From an uncultured Sphingomonadaceae bacterium (GTDB lineage: Bacteria > Pseudomonadota > Alphaproteobacteria > Sphingomonadales > Sphingomonadaceae): DNA of 64,000 nt. The DNA lies in the NCBI GenBank assembly GCA_947501325.1, contig CANMVC010000001.1:1240001-1304000 (forward strand), in the 5' to 3' direction. Below, one piece after another: positions 42,375-50,656 of the stretch. Position numbers and translations under genes: made by a program. Under the pieces are notes generated by a model. The model saw only the letters and a list, made by a program, of their open reading frames with translations, ran no database searches and was not told the DNA's origin. Every line of letters begins with the position of its first letter. Position 1 is the stretch's first letter.

Positions 42375-43280
42375 TTAAGCTGCCATGTGGGTTTCGTCCA
42401 GCATGGCGTAATAGTTTTTCTCGGCTTCAGCAGGCGGGATGTTTCCTATGGGCTCAAGCAGCCTTTTGTTATTGAACCAGTTCACCCATTCGAGCGTGGC
42501 ATATTCTACCGTTTCGAACGACCGCCAGGGTCCACGCCGATGGATCACTTCGGCCTTGTAAAGGCCATTGATCGTCTCGGCTAAAGCGTTGTCATAACTG
42601 TCACCCACGCTTCCAACCGATGGTTCAATGCCTGCTTCAGCCAAGCGTTCGGTATATTTTATAGACACATATTGACTGCCGCGGTCGCTATGATGGATCA
42701 GACCGCCGCGATGTGTAGGACTGCGATCATGAAGCGCCTGTTCCAGAGCATCGAGAACAAAGCTGGCGTGGGCAGTTCTGCTCACCCGCCAGCCAACAAT
42801 ATAACGAGCGTAAACATCAATCACGAACGCGACATAAACGAAGCCAGCCCAGGTTGCGACATAGGTGAAGTCAGACACCCACAGCCTATTGGGTGCAGGC
42901 GCATGGAACTGACGGTTCACATGATCAAGCGGGCAAACCGCTGTTTTGTCGCTGATCGTAGTGCGCACTGGTTTGCCGCGTATCACCCCTTGGAGGCCCA
43001 TATCGCGCATCAGTCGTTCGATGGTGCAACGGGCAACGTCGAAGCCTTCGCGCTTCATTTGCCGCCAGACTTTGCGCACGCCATATACCCTGAAGTTCTC
43101 GGTAAAGACGCGCGCAACCTCCGGCTTCAGCAGTATATCGCGCTGCGCGCGGGCTGACAGTCGTGATGGGTCACGCTGCTTGGCGACATGATCATGATAG
43201 GTCGATGGGGCGATCGGCAGCAACTTGCAGATCGGCTCGACCCCATGATTACCGCGATACTTATCGATGAACGCGATCAT
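42375..43280 (-). CDS. IS3-family transposase, orfB (DDE catalytic part)
   Basis: A 301-residue integrase-core protein. The DDE residues can be placed: D in WVSDFTYV, D in [10 protein letters not shown] and E in [12 protein letters not shown]. The N-terminal HTH-like block ([21 protein letters not shown]-type, seen as [14 protein letters not shown]) is present. It overlaps orfA by four bases (ATGA); I see no A6G slippery site, so it may be expressed by coupling and not by frameshifting. Confidence 0.93.
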   Translation of the reverse strand: MIAFIDKYRGNHGVEPICKLLPIAPSTYHDHVAKQRDPSRLSARAQRDILLKPEVARVFTENFRVYGVRKVWRQMKREGFDVARCTIERLMRDMGLQGVIRGKPVRTTISDKTAVCPLDHVNRQFHAPAPNRLWVSDFTYVATWAGFVYVAFVIDVYARYIVGWRVSRTAHASFVLDALEQALHDRSPTHRGGLIHHSDRGSQYVSIKYTERLAEAGIEPSVGSVGDSYDNALAETINGLYKAEVIHRRGPWRSFETVEYATLEWVNWFNNKRLLEPIGNIPPAEAEKNYYAMLDETHMAA

Positions 43281-43603
43281 TTGCGAAACGGGCGGTCGAG
43301 CTCCGCCTGCGCAAAATATGCCGATGCCTTACGTAAAATCTCGTTGGCCTGACGCAGTTCCCGGTTCTCACGCTCCAGTGCCTTCAACTTGTCAGCAACA
43401 TCACTGGGAACTCCGGCACGCGAGCCGCGATCGACTTCTGCACGCTTCACCCACTCATGCAGCGTCGGTGGCGAACAGCCGATCTTCTCTGATATCGAAA
43501 CTACTGCCGCCCAGCGCGATGGATAATCCCTCTGGTGATCCAACACCATACGGATCGCACGTTCGCGAACCTCCGGTGCAAATTTGTTCGTTGTTTTGTT
43601 CAT
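43277..43603 (-). CDS. IS3-family transposase, orfA (HTH part)
   Basis: A 108-residue protein with an HTH ([46 protein letters not shown]) and a leucine-zipper-like tail ([32 protein letters not shown]). The tail is the hallmark of IS3 OrfA and serves dimerisation and contact with OrfB. The element is the one inserted in the integrase. Confidence 0.92.
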   Translation of the reverse strand: MNKTTNKFAPEVRERAIRMVLDHQRDYPSRWAAVVSISEKIGCSPPTLHEWVKRAEVDRGSRAGVPSDVADKLKALERENRELRQANEILRKASAYFAQAELDRPFRK

Positions 43604-44014
43604 AATGGCTCCTTCTACTCAAGAGTTGGAGCCTCCGGCAATACCGGGGCGGTTCAGTAACGTTGTTCAATTTGAGATTACCAAACAAACACGAAACGCG
43701 CTTAAGCTTTGGTGTGCTCACTCCAATTTATCACCATATGATTGGTTGTTTCCGTCTCGCATGAATAGATCAAACCATCTTTCAACGCGGCAATATTCGA
43801 GAATTGTGGCGAACTGGTTTGCATCAATAAATCTTCCCAGATCAGCTTACGCCACTCATTCCTTAAGACGAACAAAGGCAACATTGATATATCGGAAAAC
43901 TGGAAACTTGAGAGCGGTGCAGTTGCTTCTCGGCCACTCAAAGATCGATAGTACCGTTAAATATCTCGGCGTTGAGGTTGAAGATGCGCTAGCTCTTGCC
44001 GAAAGTGTCGAACT

Positions 44015-44050
44015 CTAGTGTCCGCTATGGGCGCAAAAGCGGACATTAGG
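44015..44050 (+). repeat. Palindromic repeat, copy F
   Basis: CTAGTGTCCGCTATGGGCGC then AAAAGCGGACATTAGG, the clearest copy. The TAG (44016-44018) is the stop codon of the integrase. Confidence 0.9.
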
Positions 44051-44088
44051 TTTGCCTGAGGAACGGGGTCAGGTTAACATAGCCAAGT

Positions 44089-44811
44089 ATGAGACTGACC
44101 AACTTGTCACTATTCGCCTTAGCGCCATTAATGCTTTGTTCGTGCTCATCTCTGAGCAAGCAGGACCTAGAAGGCGAGTTTGCTAACGATCAAACCAAAG
44201 CTTTTTTAGAATGCGCAGTTGATGGAAATTTGGATTGTTTAGACGAATCTTCAGTTGGCGCGTCCGAACTAAACGTATTCGGAACAAATGGCGGCACACC
44301 GCTAGAATGGTATCTGAGAACGAAGAAAAATAGCAACCTAGAAGTGGTAAAACGCTTTTTGGCGAAAGGAGCTGACGCTCACTTGCAAAATTTGGAGGCG
44401 TTCAATTCACCTTATATTTTCGCCATTGAAGACAAAAACCTAGCTTTATTAGAGTTGTTCACAAGTATGGGTTTCAATCCAGATCACAGATACAAATCGG
44501 GTATTTGGACCTATCCTATCCATATGGCAGTGACTTCAAGAAACCTAGATGTTGTGAATTTTCTGTTGGACAATGGTGCCGATATTGAAAGCAAAAACCA
44601 TGCAGGTTTAACACCGCTACTGCATTCAAACAGCAATCAGTACGATATTGCGTTAGAGTTGCTGAAACGTGGTGCTTCGATTGATGTGGTTGATAAAAAT
44701 GGCAACGACATTTGTTATATATTCAAAACGCCAATCGACGATAAAAGTGAGCATTTTCAGTTCCGGAAAAAATTCTCCGAACAATTACTAGATCGAGGAT
44801 TGCGATGCTAG
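44089..44811 (+). CDS. Ankyrin-repeat lipoprotein
   Basis: A 240-residue protein with a lipobox LCSC near residue 19. Ankyrin-like repeats follow, each with the pattern of a helix pair and a GADI/GAS turn (for example LEVVKRFLAKGADAHLQN, LDVVNFLLDNGADIESKNHAGLTPLLHS, IALELLKRGASIDVVDKNG). A periplasmic binding role is likely; partner unknown. The stop codon TAG (44809-44811) lies inside the CTAGTGTCCGC edge of repeat copy G. It is AT-rich compared with the housekeeping genes. Confidence 0.85.
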   Translation: MRLTNLSLFALAPLMLCSCSSLSKQDLEGEFANDQTKAFLECAVDGNLDCLDESSVGASELNVFGTNGGTPLEWYLRTKKNSNLEVVKRFLAKGADAHLQNLEAFNSPYIFAIEDKNLALLELFTSMGFNPDHRYKSGIWTYPIHMAVTSRNLDVVNFLLDNGADIESKNHAGLTPLLHSNSNQYDIALELLKRGASIDVVDKNGNDICYIFKTPIDDKSEHFQFRKKFSEQLLDRGLRC

Positions 44812-44911
44812 TGTCCGCTTTCGGGTGCGATTTCAACTGGTGGACGCAACACTTTAATCTTTGGATTTGAAGATGGAGTGTTGGATATGGGTGTATAGAA
44901 AGCGGACATTG
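44808..44911 (+). repeat. Palindromic repeat, copies G and G' (interrupted)
   Basis: The left half CTAGTGTCCGCTTTCGGGTG (44808-44827) and the right half GAAAGCGGACATTGCG (44897-44912) are separated by about 70 bases of unrelated DNA. This may be one repeat split by an insertion, or two partial copies. Confidence 0.6.
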
Positions 44912-45039
44912 CGAATTAGCGCAAACCTTAAGCGCCATCTGTGATAACGGGAGCACTCAATCATCTTTTACGGATAAACCGATGCTAACAAGAATCGCGT
45001 TAATTCTCTATTGGCATTGCATTGGGAGCTTGCACTTAG

Positions 45040-45468
45040 ATGAAGAAGAAATTGATGATAGTTGTTACCCTCACGGTCATGGCTTGCAAACCAACTAAAG
45101 ATGGCGTGTTGAATGAGCGTTTGGATAAAAATTCCATTCTAGGTTGCTATGCTTCCAGCACTTTACCGAACATAGAGATTCTCGAAGACAAGATAATGTC
45201 AAACGATGAGACAATACACGCCTCTTATCTCTACGGCAGGGGCGGTAGAGCAAACGAAAAATTGATTGTTGTGATGCCTAGAAAATTGCCGACCCTTTCA
45301 CAAAATAACGAATCTGAACGATATACTTTTTTGCCTTACAAGCAGAACTTAGGCCAAAGTTCGATTTGGAATGTCGATGGTGAATCCACCCAACCACAAT
45401 TAAAGCTCATATCTGTTCCTGATCATGTCATGCACACTTACGCTAAGGTGAGCTGCGATAGGTTATGA
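45040..45468 (+). CDS. Small lipoprotein, unknown family
   Basis: A 142-residue protein starting MKKKLMIVVTLTVMACKP; the lipobox VMAC is near residue 16. No domain is recognised. The mature part has a NSILGCYAS block and alternating beta-type residues. It is flanked by repeat copies G' and H. Its AT-rich composition matches the neighbouring cargo genes. Confidence 0.6.
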   Translation: MKKKLMIVVTLTVMACKPTKDGVLNERLDKNSILGCYASSTLPNIEILEDKIMSNDETIHASYLYGRGGRANEKLIVVMPRKLPTLSQNNESERYTFLPYKQNLGQSSIWNVDGESTQPQLKLISVPDHVMHTYAKVSCDRL

Positions 45469-45505
45469 CCCTAGCGCCACAACCGCACTGTAATCTCCAG
45501 ATGTA

Positions 45506-45538
45506 AATGTCCGCTTTCGGGATATTGCGGACATTAGG
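45506..45538 (+). repeat. Palindromic repeat, copy H
   Basis: AATGTCCGCTTTCGGGATAT then TGCGGACATTAGG. It ends two bases before the stop codon of the convergent small gene at 45541. Confidence 0.85.
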
Positions 45539-45540
45539 AA

Positions 45541-45756
45541 TTACAGGTTTTTGATCAGTTCAATTGCTGTCAGTTGGACATAGACTTCATCCACAATCGA
45601 TCTGATGTCGCTCACATATTCGTTTGCTTGTTCGGCATTTGCCTTCGCGGACTGCCTTTTGACGGCAAATTCATGCGCATCTTCGAGCCGCGCGGTTAAC
45701 AGTGCAAACAACCCCGTTCGTACTTTTACCGGATCAATTTCGCCTTCGTTTGCCAT
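45541..45756 (-). CDS. Small unidentified protein, helical
   Basis: A 71-residue frame starting MANEGEIDPVKVRTGL, with a charged, alpha-helical pattern (LEDAHEFAVKRQSAKANAEQANEYVSDIRSIVDEVYVQL). I recognise no family. It lies between repeat copies H and I, in the opposite direction to its neighbours. ATG at 45754-45756 is chosen; an ATG four codons upstream is possible. Coding is likely from the residue pattern but not certain. Confidence 0.5.
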   Translation of the reverse strand: MANEGEIDPVKVRTGLFALLTARLEDAHEFAVKRQSAKANAEQANEYVSDIRSIVDEVYVQLTAIELIKNL

Positions 45757-45962
45757 GTTTCGACCCATGCTCTACTTTGCAAACAAGTCCACATGCAGCT
45801 TTTGTTAATCTGCAGATAAACGAATGGACTTCGGTGTTTGTTCGAGCATTGTCGTTGGTGCTACAAGAACCCAACCTCACAAGCCGCCCGCTCCAATGAG
45901 CGATCCGCGGCTCGGGTCAGTGGAAGCGCTGGAAAGTCCGGCGGCGAGCTGGAGACCCAAAA

Positions 45963-46184
45963 ATGGCAAACACAAAATCCCAAACTAAATCATCAAAAGT
46001 CATTTCGCTGTTGTCGCGAACCAAAGGCGTAACTCTCGCTGAAATATGCATAGCAACGAATTGGAAACAGCACAGTGTCCGTGCATTTCTAACAGGCCTA
46101 CGTAAAAAGGGTTTTGTGCTCGTACGCGAAACTGTAACACCAGAGTCTAACGTCCGCTATGGGCGCAAAAGCAGATCTCAATAA
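45963..46184 (+). CDS. DUF3489 domain protein
   Basis: A 73-residue protein with the DUF3489 pattern KSSKVISLLSRTKGVTLAEIC-ATNW, QHSVRAFLTGLRKKGF: a winged-helix fold. The C-terminal residues (ESNVRYGRKSRSQ) are read from repeat copy I and are not part of the family. DUF3489 genes often travel with DUF2924 and serine recombinases in sphingomonads; a GC-rich stretch just upstream (about 45885-45960) may be the remnant of such a neighbour. Confidence 0.7.
   Translation: MANTKSQTKSSKVISLLSRTKGVTLAEICIATNWKQHSVRAFLTGLRKKGFVLVRETVTPESNVRYGRKSRSQ
46146..46177 (+). repeat. Palindromic repeat, copy I
   Basis: TCTAACGTCCGCTATGGGCG then CAAAAGCAGATC. It overlaps the end of the DUF3489 gene and the start of the GNAT gene. 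Confidence 0.75.
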
Positions 46185-46491
46185 CGATAAAGTTGTTGTG
46201 GCTGAGGATCGGAGGGGTTTGGCAGGTATTACACAAGTTTCGAATGATCAGACCGGATGCTACCTAGAAAAACTTTTTGTTGATACTGATCGGATCGACC
46301 AAGGGGTAGGAAAGGTATTGTATGGCTGGTCGTTAACTGCTGCGCGCGACTTTAGAGCCAAAGAACTGATCGTAGAAGCAGACCCAGATGCTGCGCCATT
46401 TTACGAACGGATGGGATGCAAGAGAAACGGACAAGCCAAGTCTGCTTCGGTGCCAGGCAGAATCTTGCCGCTATATGTTCACACATTGTGA
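46159..46491 (+). CDS. GNAT-family acetyltransferase, N-terminally truncated
   Basis: A 110-residue frame. The core GNAT motif A is present: LEKLFVDTDRIDQGVGKVLYGW, and the later AAPFYERMGCKR block. The usual first part of the fold (about 40 residues with beta1 and alpha1) is missing. The ATG (46159) lies inside repeat copy I, in ATGGGCGCAAAAGC. Insertion of the repeat may have cut the gene and supplied a new start. Activity is doubtful. Confidence 0.65.
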   Translation: MGAKADLNNDKVVVAEDRRGLAGITQVSNDQTGCYLEKLFVDTDRIDQGVGKVLYGWSLTAARDFRAKELIVEADPDAAPFYERMGCKRNGQAKSASVPGRILPLYVHTL

Positions 46492-46550
46492 ATTACGGTT
46501 CTAAATCAGGCAAACTGCTCGATAATCGGCTTCAGCTTTATCCAGTCTCT

Positions 46551-46620
46551 TAGTATCCGCTTTCAGGATACAGCAGTCACAATCTTAATGTCTGCTTTGG
46601 TCGCAAAATCGGATGTTAGG
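46551..46620 (+). repeat. Palindromic repeat, copies J' and J
   Basis: J' is TAGTATCCGCTTTCAGGATA (46551-46570). J runs from about 46585: TTAATGTCTGCTTTGGTCGC then AAAATCGGATGTTAGG. Both are diverged (C to T changes) but keep the arm and loop pattern. Confidence 0.65.
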
Positions 46621-46755
46621 ATTTTCGTTGAGGCTTGAAGGACGTACTGATCATTTCAACTTTAGGCAGCGAGGTAAGTCACTATGATCAGTTCTGAGAT
46701 TGTTTGTGCAGACACGAAACATCGTGAACGAGCAAAGCGTGCGATCGCACATATC

Positions 46756-47874
46756 TTATGCCGTAATAGCCGTCCGAAATCGTGCTATGCTGTAACTCAA
46801 AAACGCAATCCCTATCACGAAGACCGCAAGAAAATTGGGCCAGACAATATCCAGTCCGGCACCACGAAATAAGATGGCTTGAGAAAATTCGACAAAATGT
46901 CGCGTGGGCAAAGCAAGCGTTGCGACTTGCAGCCAATCCGGCTGGCTCTCGATTGGCGTTAGTGCTCCAGACAACAAATTCATCGGTAAGACTATCAATA
47001 TTGTCATCAGCGCAAACTGGGGCATTGTGCGGGCTATTGTTCCAAGAAAAACACCTAAGGCACATCCGAAGAAAAGATAAAGAGCGGTGCCGGTCATGAA
47101 CAGGCCAATTGATCCAGCGATTGGTATGTTCAGAATATAACGAATGACAAATAGCAGCGACAGGAATGACACGACCCAGATGACGAGGCCGTTGGCCCAT
47201 ACTTTGGCGAGAGCAATTTCGAATGGTGTTACAGGCAGGACGAGGAGATGTTCGATCGTACCATGCTCCCGCTCTCGGATCAGAGCCGCCCCTGTAAGTG
47301 CAAGTGACAATATCGTTATCATCTCAATCAATAGAGTCATTCCGGTGAACCAGACAGAACTGGTATTGGGATTAAAGGCGAATCGAGTATATAATCGAAG
47401 CGGCAAGGCTTGCTCTTCGTCCGATCCTGTCTCGAACCGGTTGAGTTCATCAGATATGATATTTCGAATATAGCTGGCCCCGGTCCGAGCCTGAATGACC
47501 AGAGTTGCATCGATATTGAGTTGTATTTCCGATTTTCGGCCTGCCAATATGTCAGCTTCAAATCCGGATGGGATGACCAGGACAAATCCGTAGGTCGCAT
47601 CGTCCATGGCTCGATCAATTTCGTGCGCAGAAATCTGGACAGGCCTATCAAATTCAGGCGGCTGAAAAGCGCTTATTATTCGATCTGATAATATCGATTG
47701 ATCCTCATCCACAATCCCCACAGAGGCGTTATGCACGTCTCCCGAAATTCCAGTGGCCCCTGAATAAATCGCAAGGGTAAAGGCATAGATCACGAACAAG
47801 ATAAGCACGCGATCATGCATTACGCTGCGTAACTCCTTGATGCCGAGCAGCAAAATATTCCTGAGAGGTTGCAC
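46756..47874 (-). CDS. ABC-2 type permease (YhhJ-like)
   Basis: A 372-residue inner-membrane permease with one N-terminal membrane helix (about 25-43), a periplasmic part and a C-terminal bundle of five helices containing the ABC-2 motif (MTLLIEMITILSLALTGAALIREREHGTIEHLLVLPV). It is the last gene of a TolC/HlyD/RbbA-like/YhhJ efflux operon, two bases after the fused ABC gene. It exports an unknown substrate. Confidence 0.9.
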   Translation of the reverse strand: MQPLRNILLLGIKELRSVMHDRVLILFVIYAFTLAIYSGATGISGDVHNASVGIVDEDQSILSDRIISAFQPPEFDRPVQISAHEIDRAMDDATYGFVLVIPSGFEADILAGRKSEIQLNIDATLVIQARTGASYIRNIISDELNRFETGSDEEQALPLRLYTRFAFNPNTSSVWFTGMTLLIEMITILSLALTGAALIREREHGTIEHLLVLPVTPFEIALAKVWANGLVIWVVSFLSLLFVIRYILNIPIAGSIGLFMTGTALYLFFGCALGVFLGTIARTMPQFALMTILIVLPMNLLSGALTPIESQPDWLQVATLALPTRHFVEFSQAILFRGAGLDIVWPNFLAVFVIGIAFLSYSIARFRTAITA

Positions 47875-47875
47875 T

Positions 47876-50653
47876 CTAATGGTCCTGCTTTTGCATCAGC
47901 AAATATGTGGGTAGCATCACGACCGGCAGAAAAACCGCGATCGCGCCCAGGAAGGGCATTAACTCTGCAAAGCCAAGTCCTTTGGTAAAGGCTCCGACGC
48001 TGGACTTCAGGAAATAGGTCGTAGGCCAAATGTCACCGATCATTCGACTGGTTCCCTCCAGCGAAGACACAGGTGAAATCAGTCCCGAGAAATGCAGGGT
48101 CGGTGTCATGGTCAACACCGCGGTGCCGATGATCGCAGCCAATTGTGAACGAGTTAGTGTGGAAACAAATAGGCCTATGCCTGTAGTTGCAGTGACATAG
48201 GTCAACGCACATAGAGCTAGCCCTAAGAAATCTCCCTTGAGCGGCACCTTGAACAAGAAAATGGCCAGCATTACGAGGATCACAAAATTGATCATCGAGA
48301 TGCCGATATAGGGCAGCTGTTTACCGAAGAGAAAATCGATTTTACTTGTCGGCGTCACATAAAAATTGGTGATCGTGCCGAGCTCGCGTTCTCGCACGAC
48401 CCCAACGGTCATAAGGATCGCTGGAATGAAAATCAGCAAAATTGCAATAATAGCTGGCGCTATGGCATAAATGCTCTTGAACGCCTGGTTGTACCGGTAA
48501 CGCTCTCCGATATCAGCAGCCATTAAGGAGGGCGTTTCGCCGTGCAGACGTCTGGCCATATCCTGTAAATAGCTGATATGCTCGGCCTGCACATATCCCA
48601 AAATTGTATTCGCCCGGACTGGCATCGCACCATCCACATGCGCGCTAATTTCGGGTTTTGTGCCCGCAATTAACGCTTTGCCAAATCCTGGCGGAATCTC
48701 CAACGCGAGCGCAATATTGCCCGATTTCAAATTCTCTTCTAATTCCGCCGCACTGCGAGGGGAGGGCTGCTCGGTAAAGTAACGGGATCCGGAAAACCCT
48801 TCCAAATATGTCCGGCTTTCTGGTGATTGATCATGATCCAGAGCCGCATAACGCAAGTTCTCAACGTCGAAAGTAATGCCATATCCAAAGATAATCATCA
48901 GAATTGCAGTCCCTAGAAAGGCAACTGTCGTTCGAATGGGGTCTCTTAAGAGCTCAAGGCTTTCCCTGTGAGCGACCGCGAGCAACCGTTTAAGACTCAC
49001 GAAATTTCTGATGCTTGCGACGGCGGCACTCGTCTCACCATCAGTTGATTTTTGAAAAGATACATCGCCAATTTCTACGTCACTCCGGGTCTTGCTCAGA
49101 AAGGCGATGAAGGCATCTTCCAGCGTTTGTGCTCCTACCAGGGATTTAAGAGCCTCTGGCGAATCTGTGGCAAGCACTTTTCCAGCGTCCATGAACGAAA
49201 GGCGGTCACAGCGTTCCGCCTCATTCATAAAATGTGTGGATACAAAGATTGTAACATTCGAATTTCGGGAAAGATCGATCAGTTGTCGCCAGAAATCATC
49301 CCGAGCGGCCGGATCGACGCCGGAGGTCGGTTCGTCGAGAATAAGAATTTCAGGTTCGTGGATAATCGCGACGGCCAGTGACAGTCGTTGCCTTACGCCC
49401 AGCGGTAACTTCTCTGCATTTTCATTTTCATATTCCGAAAGCCCGAACTGATCGACCAGCGTTTGAATGCGTTTGTGAATTTGGTCCTCGGACAAATTGA
49501 ACAGACGTCCATGCAGAACTAGGTTCTGGCGGACCGTGAGCTCGGTATAGAGCGAAAATGCTTGTGACATGAAGCCAACGCGCTTGCGCATTTCAATGGC
49601 GCCGGCATTGGCCGGTGCTCCAAGCAGCCATGACTTGCCTTCGGTTGGTTCCAGCAAAGCAGTGAGCATCCGCATGGTTGTCGTTTTTCCGCACCCATTG
49701 GGCCCCAGAAAGCCGAATATCTCACCTCTGCGAATTTCAAAATCAACGCTGTCAACGGCGGTAAAATTGCCGAATTTCTTCGTTAGCCCTTCCGCCTTGA
49801 TCACAATTTCGCGCTGCTTGTGGTCAAACGGTGGTACACTTACGTCCGACTGTTGTTCCTCTGTGCTATCGGGCAGCAATGCGGTATAAGCTTGTTCGAG
49901 AGTTTCGCTATGGGTGGACGCTTTTATTTCATCGCTGGACCCTTGAGCCAATATGCTACCATCCACGATCGCGATTAATTGATCGAAGGCTTCGGCTTCA
50001 TCCATATATGCTGTTGAAACCAGTACACTCATTTCGGGTCGTGATTTTTTCAACCGATCAATCAAAGCCCAAAACTGACGACGGGACAGCGGATCGACAC
50101 CGGTAGTAGGTTCATCAAGGATCAAAAGATCGGGATCATGGATGAGCGCGCAACATAGGCCCAATTTTTGTTTCATCCCGCCAGACAGTTTGCCAGCAGG
50201 GCGGTCGACAAATGGTGCGAGCCCTGTGCTGTTGACCAACAAATCAATCCGCGCACGACGCTCTGCCTTTGCTTGACCGAACAGCCGTCCAAAAAAATCC
50301 AGATTTTCGAAGACGGACAGTTCCGAATACAGATTTTTGCCTAACCCTTGAGGCATGAATGCTATTTTGGGCAAAACGTCCCGGCGTTGCTTGGCATCGG
50401 CCATATCCTGTCCCAGAACATATATTGCTCCGGTTTGGATTTTCTTTGCTCCGGCAATCAGCGCAAAAAGCGTTGATTTGCCTACGCCATCTGGGCCAAT
50501 GATCCCGACGATTTTACCTTTAGGCAAACGCATTGAAATGTCGGCCAGCGCCTCAATCTTACCATATTGATGGAACAGCGATGCAATTTCCACTGCCGGT
50601 TCCAAACCCGGCAATATGTTTGTAGTTTCCTCTTTTTCAGGATGAGAAGCCAT
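47876..50653 (-). CDS. Fused double-ATPase ABC-2 transporter (RbbA/YhiH-like)
   Basis: A 925-residue fusion: ABC ATPase 1 (Walker A GPDGVGKST; signature LSGGMKQKLGL; Walker B LLILDEPTTGVDP), ABC ATPase 2 (GPNGCGKTTT; signature LPLGVRQRLSL in place of LSGGQ; ILILDEPTSGVDP), then an ABC-2 permease domain (about 560-920). This is the layout of E. coli RbbA (YhiH). With HlyD upstream and the YhhJ-like gene downstream it matches the yhiI-rbbA-yhhJ efflux set. It starts three bases after the HlyD stop codon. Confidence 0.92.
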   Translation of the reverse strand: MASHPEKEETTNILPGLEPAVEIASLFHQYGKIEALADISMRLPKGKIVGIIGPDGVGKSTLFALIAGAKKIQTGAIYVLGQDMADAKQRRDVLPKIAFMPQGLGKNLYSELSVFENLDFFGRLFGQAKAERRARIDLLVNSTGLAPFVDRPAGKLSGGMKQKLGLCCALIHDPDLLILDEPTTGVDPLSRRQFWALIDRLKKSRPEMSVLVSTAYMDEAEAFDQLIAIVDGSILAQGSSDEIKASTHSETLEQAYTALLPDSTEEQQSDVSVPPFDHKQREIVIKAEGLTKKFGNFTAVDSVDFEIRRGEIFGFLGPNGCGKTTTMRMLTALLEPTEGKSWLLGAPANAGAIEMRKRVGFMSQAFSLYTELTVRQNLVLHGRLFNLSEDQIHKRIQTLVDQFGLSEYENENAEKLPLGVRQRLSLAVAIIHEPEILILDEPTSGVDPAARDDFWRQLIDLSRNSNVTIFVSTHFMNEAERCDRLSFMDAGKVLATDSPEALKSLVGAQTLEDAFIAFLSKTRSDVEIGDVSFQKSTDGETSAAVASIRNFVSLKRLLAVAHRESLELLRDPIRTTVAFLGTAILMIIFGYGITFDVENLRYAALDHDQSPESRTYLEGFSGSRYFTEQPSPRSAAELEENLKSGNIALALEIPPGFGKALIAGTKPEISAHVDGAMPVRANTILGYVQAEHISYLQDMARRLHGETPSLMAADIGERYRYNQAFKSIYAIAPAIIAILLIFIPAILMTVGVVRERELGTITNFYVTPTSKIDFLFGKQLPYIGISMINFVILVMLAIFLFKVPLKGDFLGLALCALTYVTATTGIGLFVSTLTRSQLAAIIGTAVLTMTPTLHFSGLISPVSSLEGTSRMIGDIWPTTYFLKSSVGAFTKGLGFAELMPFLGAIAVFLPVVMLPTYLLMQKQDH

Positions 50654-50656
50654 CAG

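Larger units (their letters stand above)
42336..43656 (-). mobile_element. IS3-family insertion sequence
   Basis: 1321 bp with perfect 27-bp terminal inverted repeats (42336-42362, starting TGAACCGCCCCGG, and 43630-43656). Flanking 3-bp target duplication GTA at 42333-42335 and 43657-43659. It carries orfA and orfB. The intact ends and duplication indicate a recent insertion. Confidence 0.95.
42068..44018 (+). pseudogene. Small tyrosine recombinase/integrase, interrupted by an IS element
   Basis: The 5' part (42068-42335) encodes the start, MRNQTYDIQKLYPWNKGKL, a block with the first catalytic arginine (SKLRGCDLV) and RKTG. The 3' part (43660-44018) continues with NVVQFEITKQTR, HSLRRTKA (H-x-x-R), LLLGHSK and the tyrosine in VKYLG. 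Removing the IS and one 3-bp duplication (GTA) rejoins the frame exactly: RKTG-NVVQFE. The intact gene would give 208 residues, a short integrase. The stop codon TAG lies inside repeat copy F. Confidence 0.85.

Noticed and set aside
27174-46620. CRISPR array or classical integron attC sites as explanation of the repeats
   Set aside because: Repeats are palindromic, diverged, irregularly spaced by whole genes and lack cas genes; clear GTTRRRY/RYYYAAC core pairs and an IntI-length integrase are not seen.
46684-46872. 62-codon plus-strand frame at the 3' side of the ABC-2 permease
   Set aside because: It overlaps the permease by more than 100 bases and looks random.
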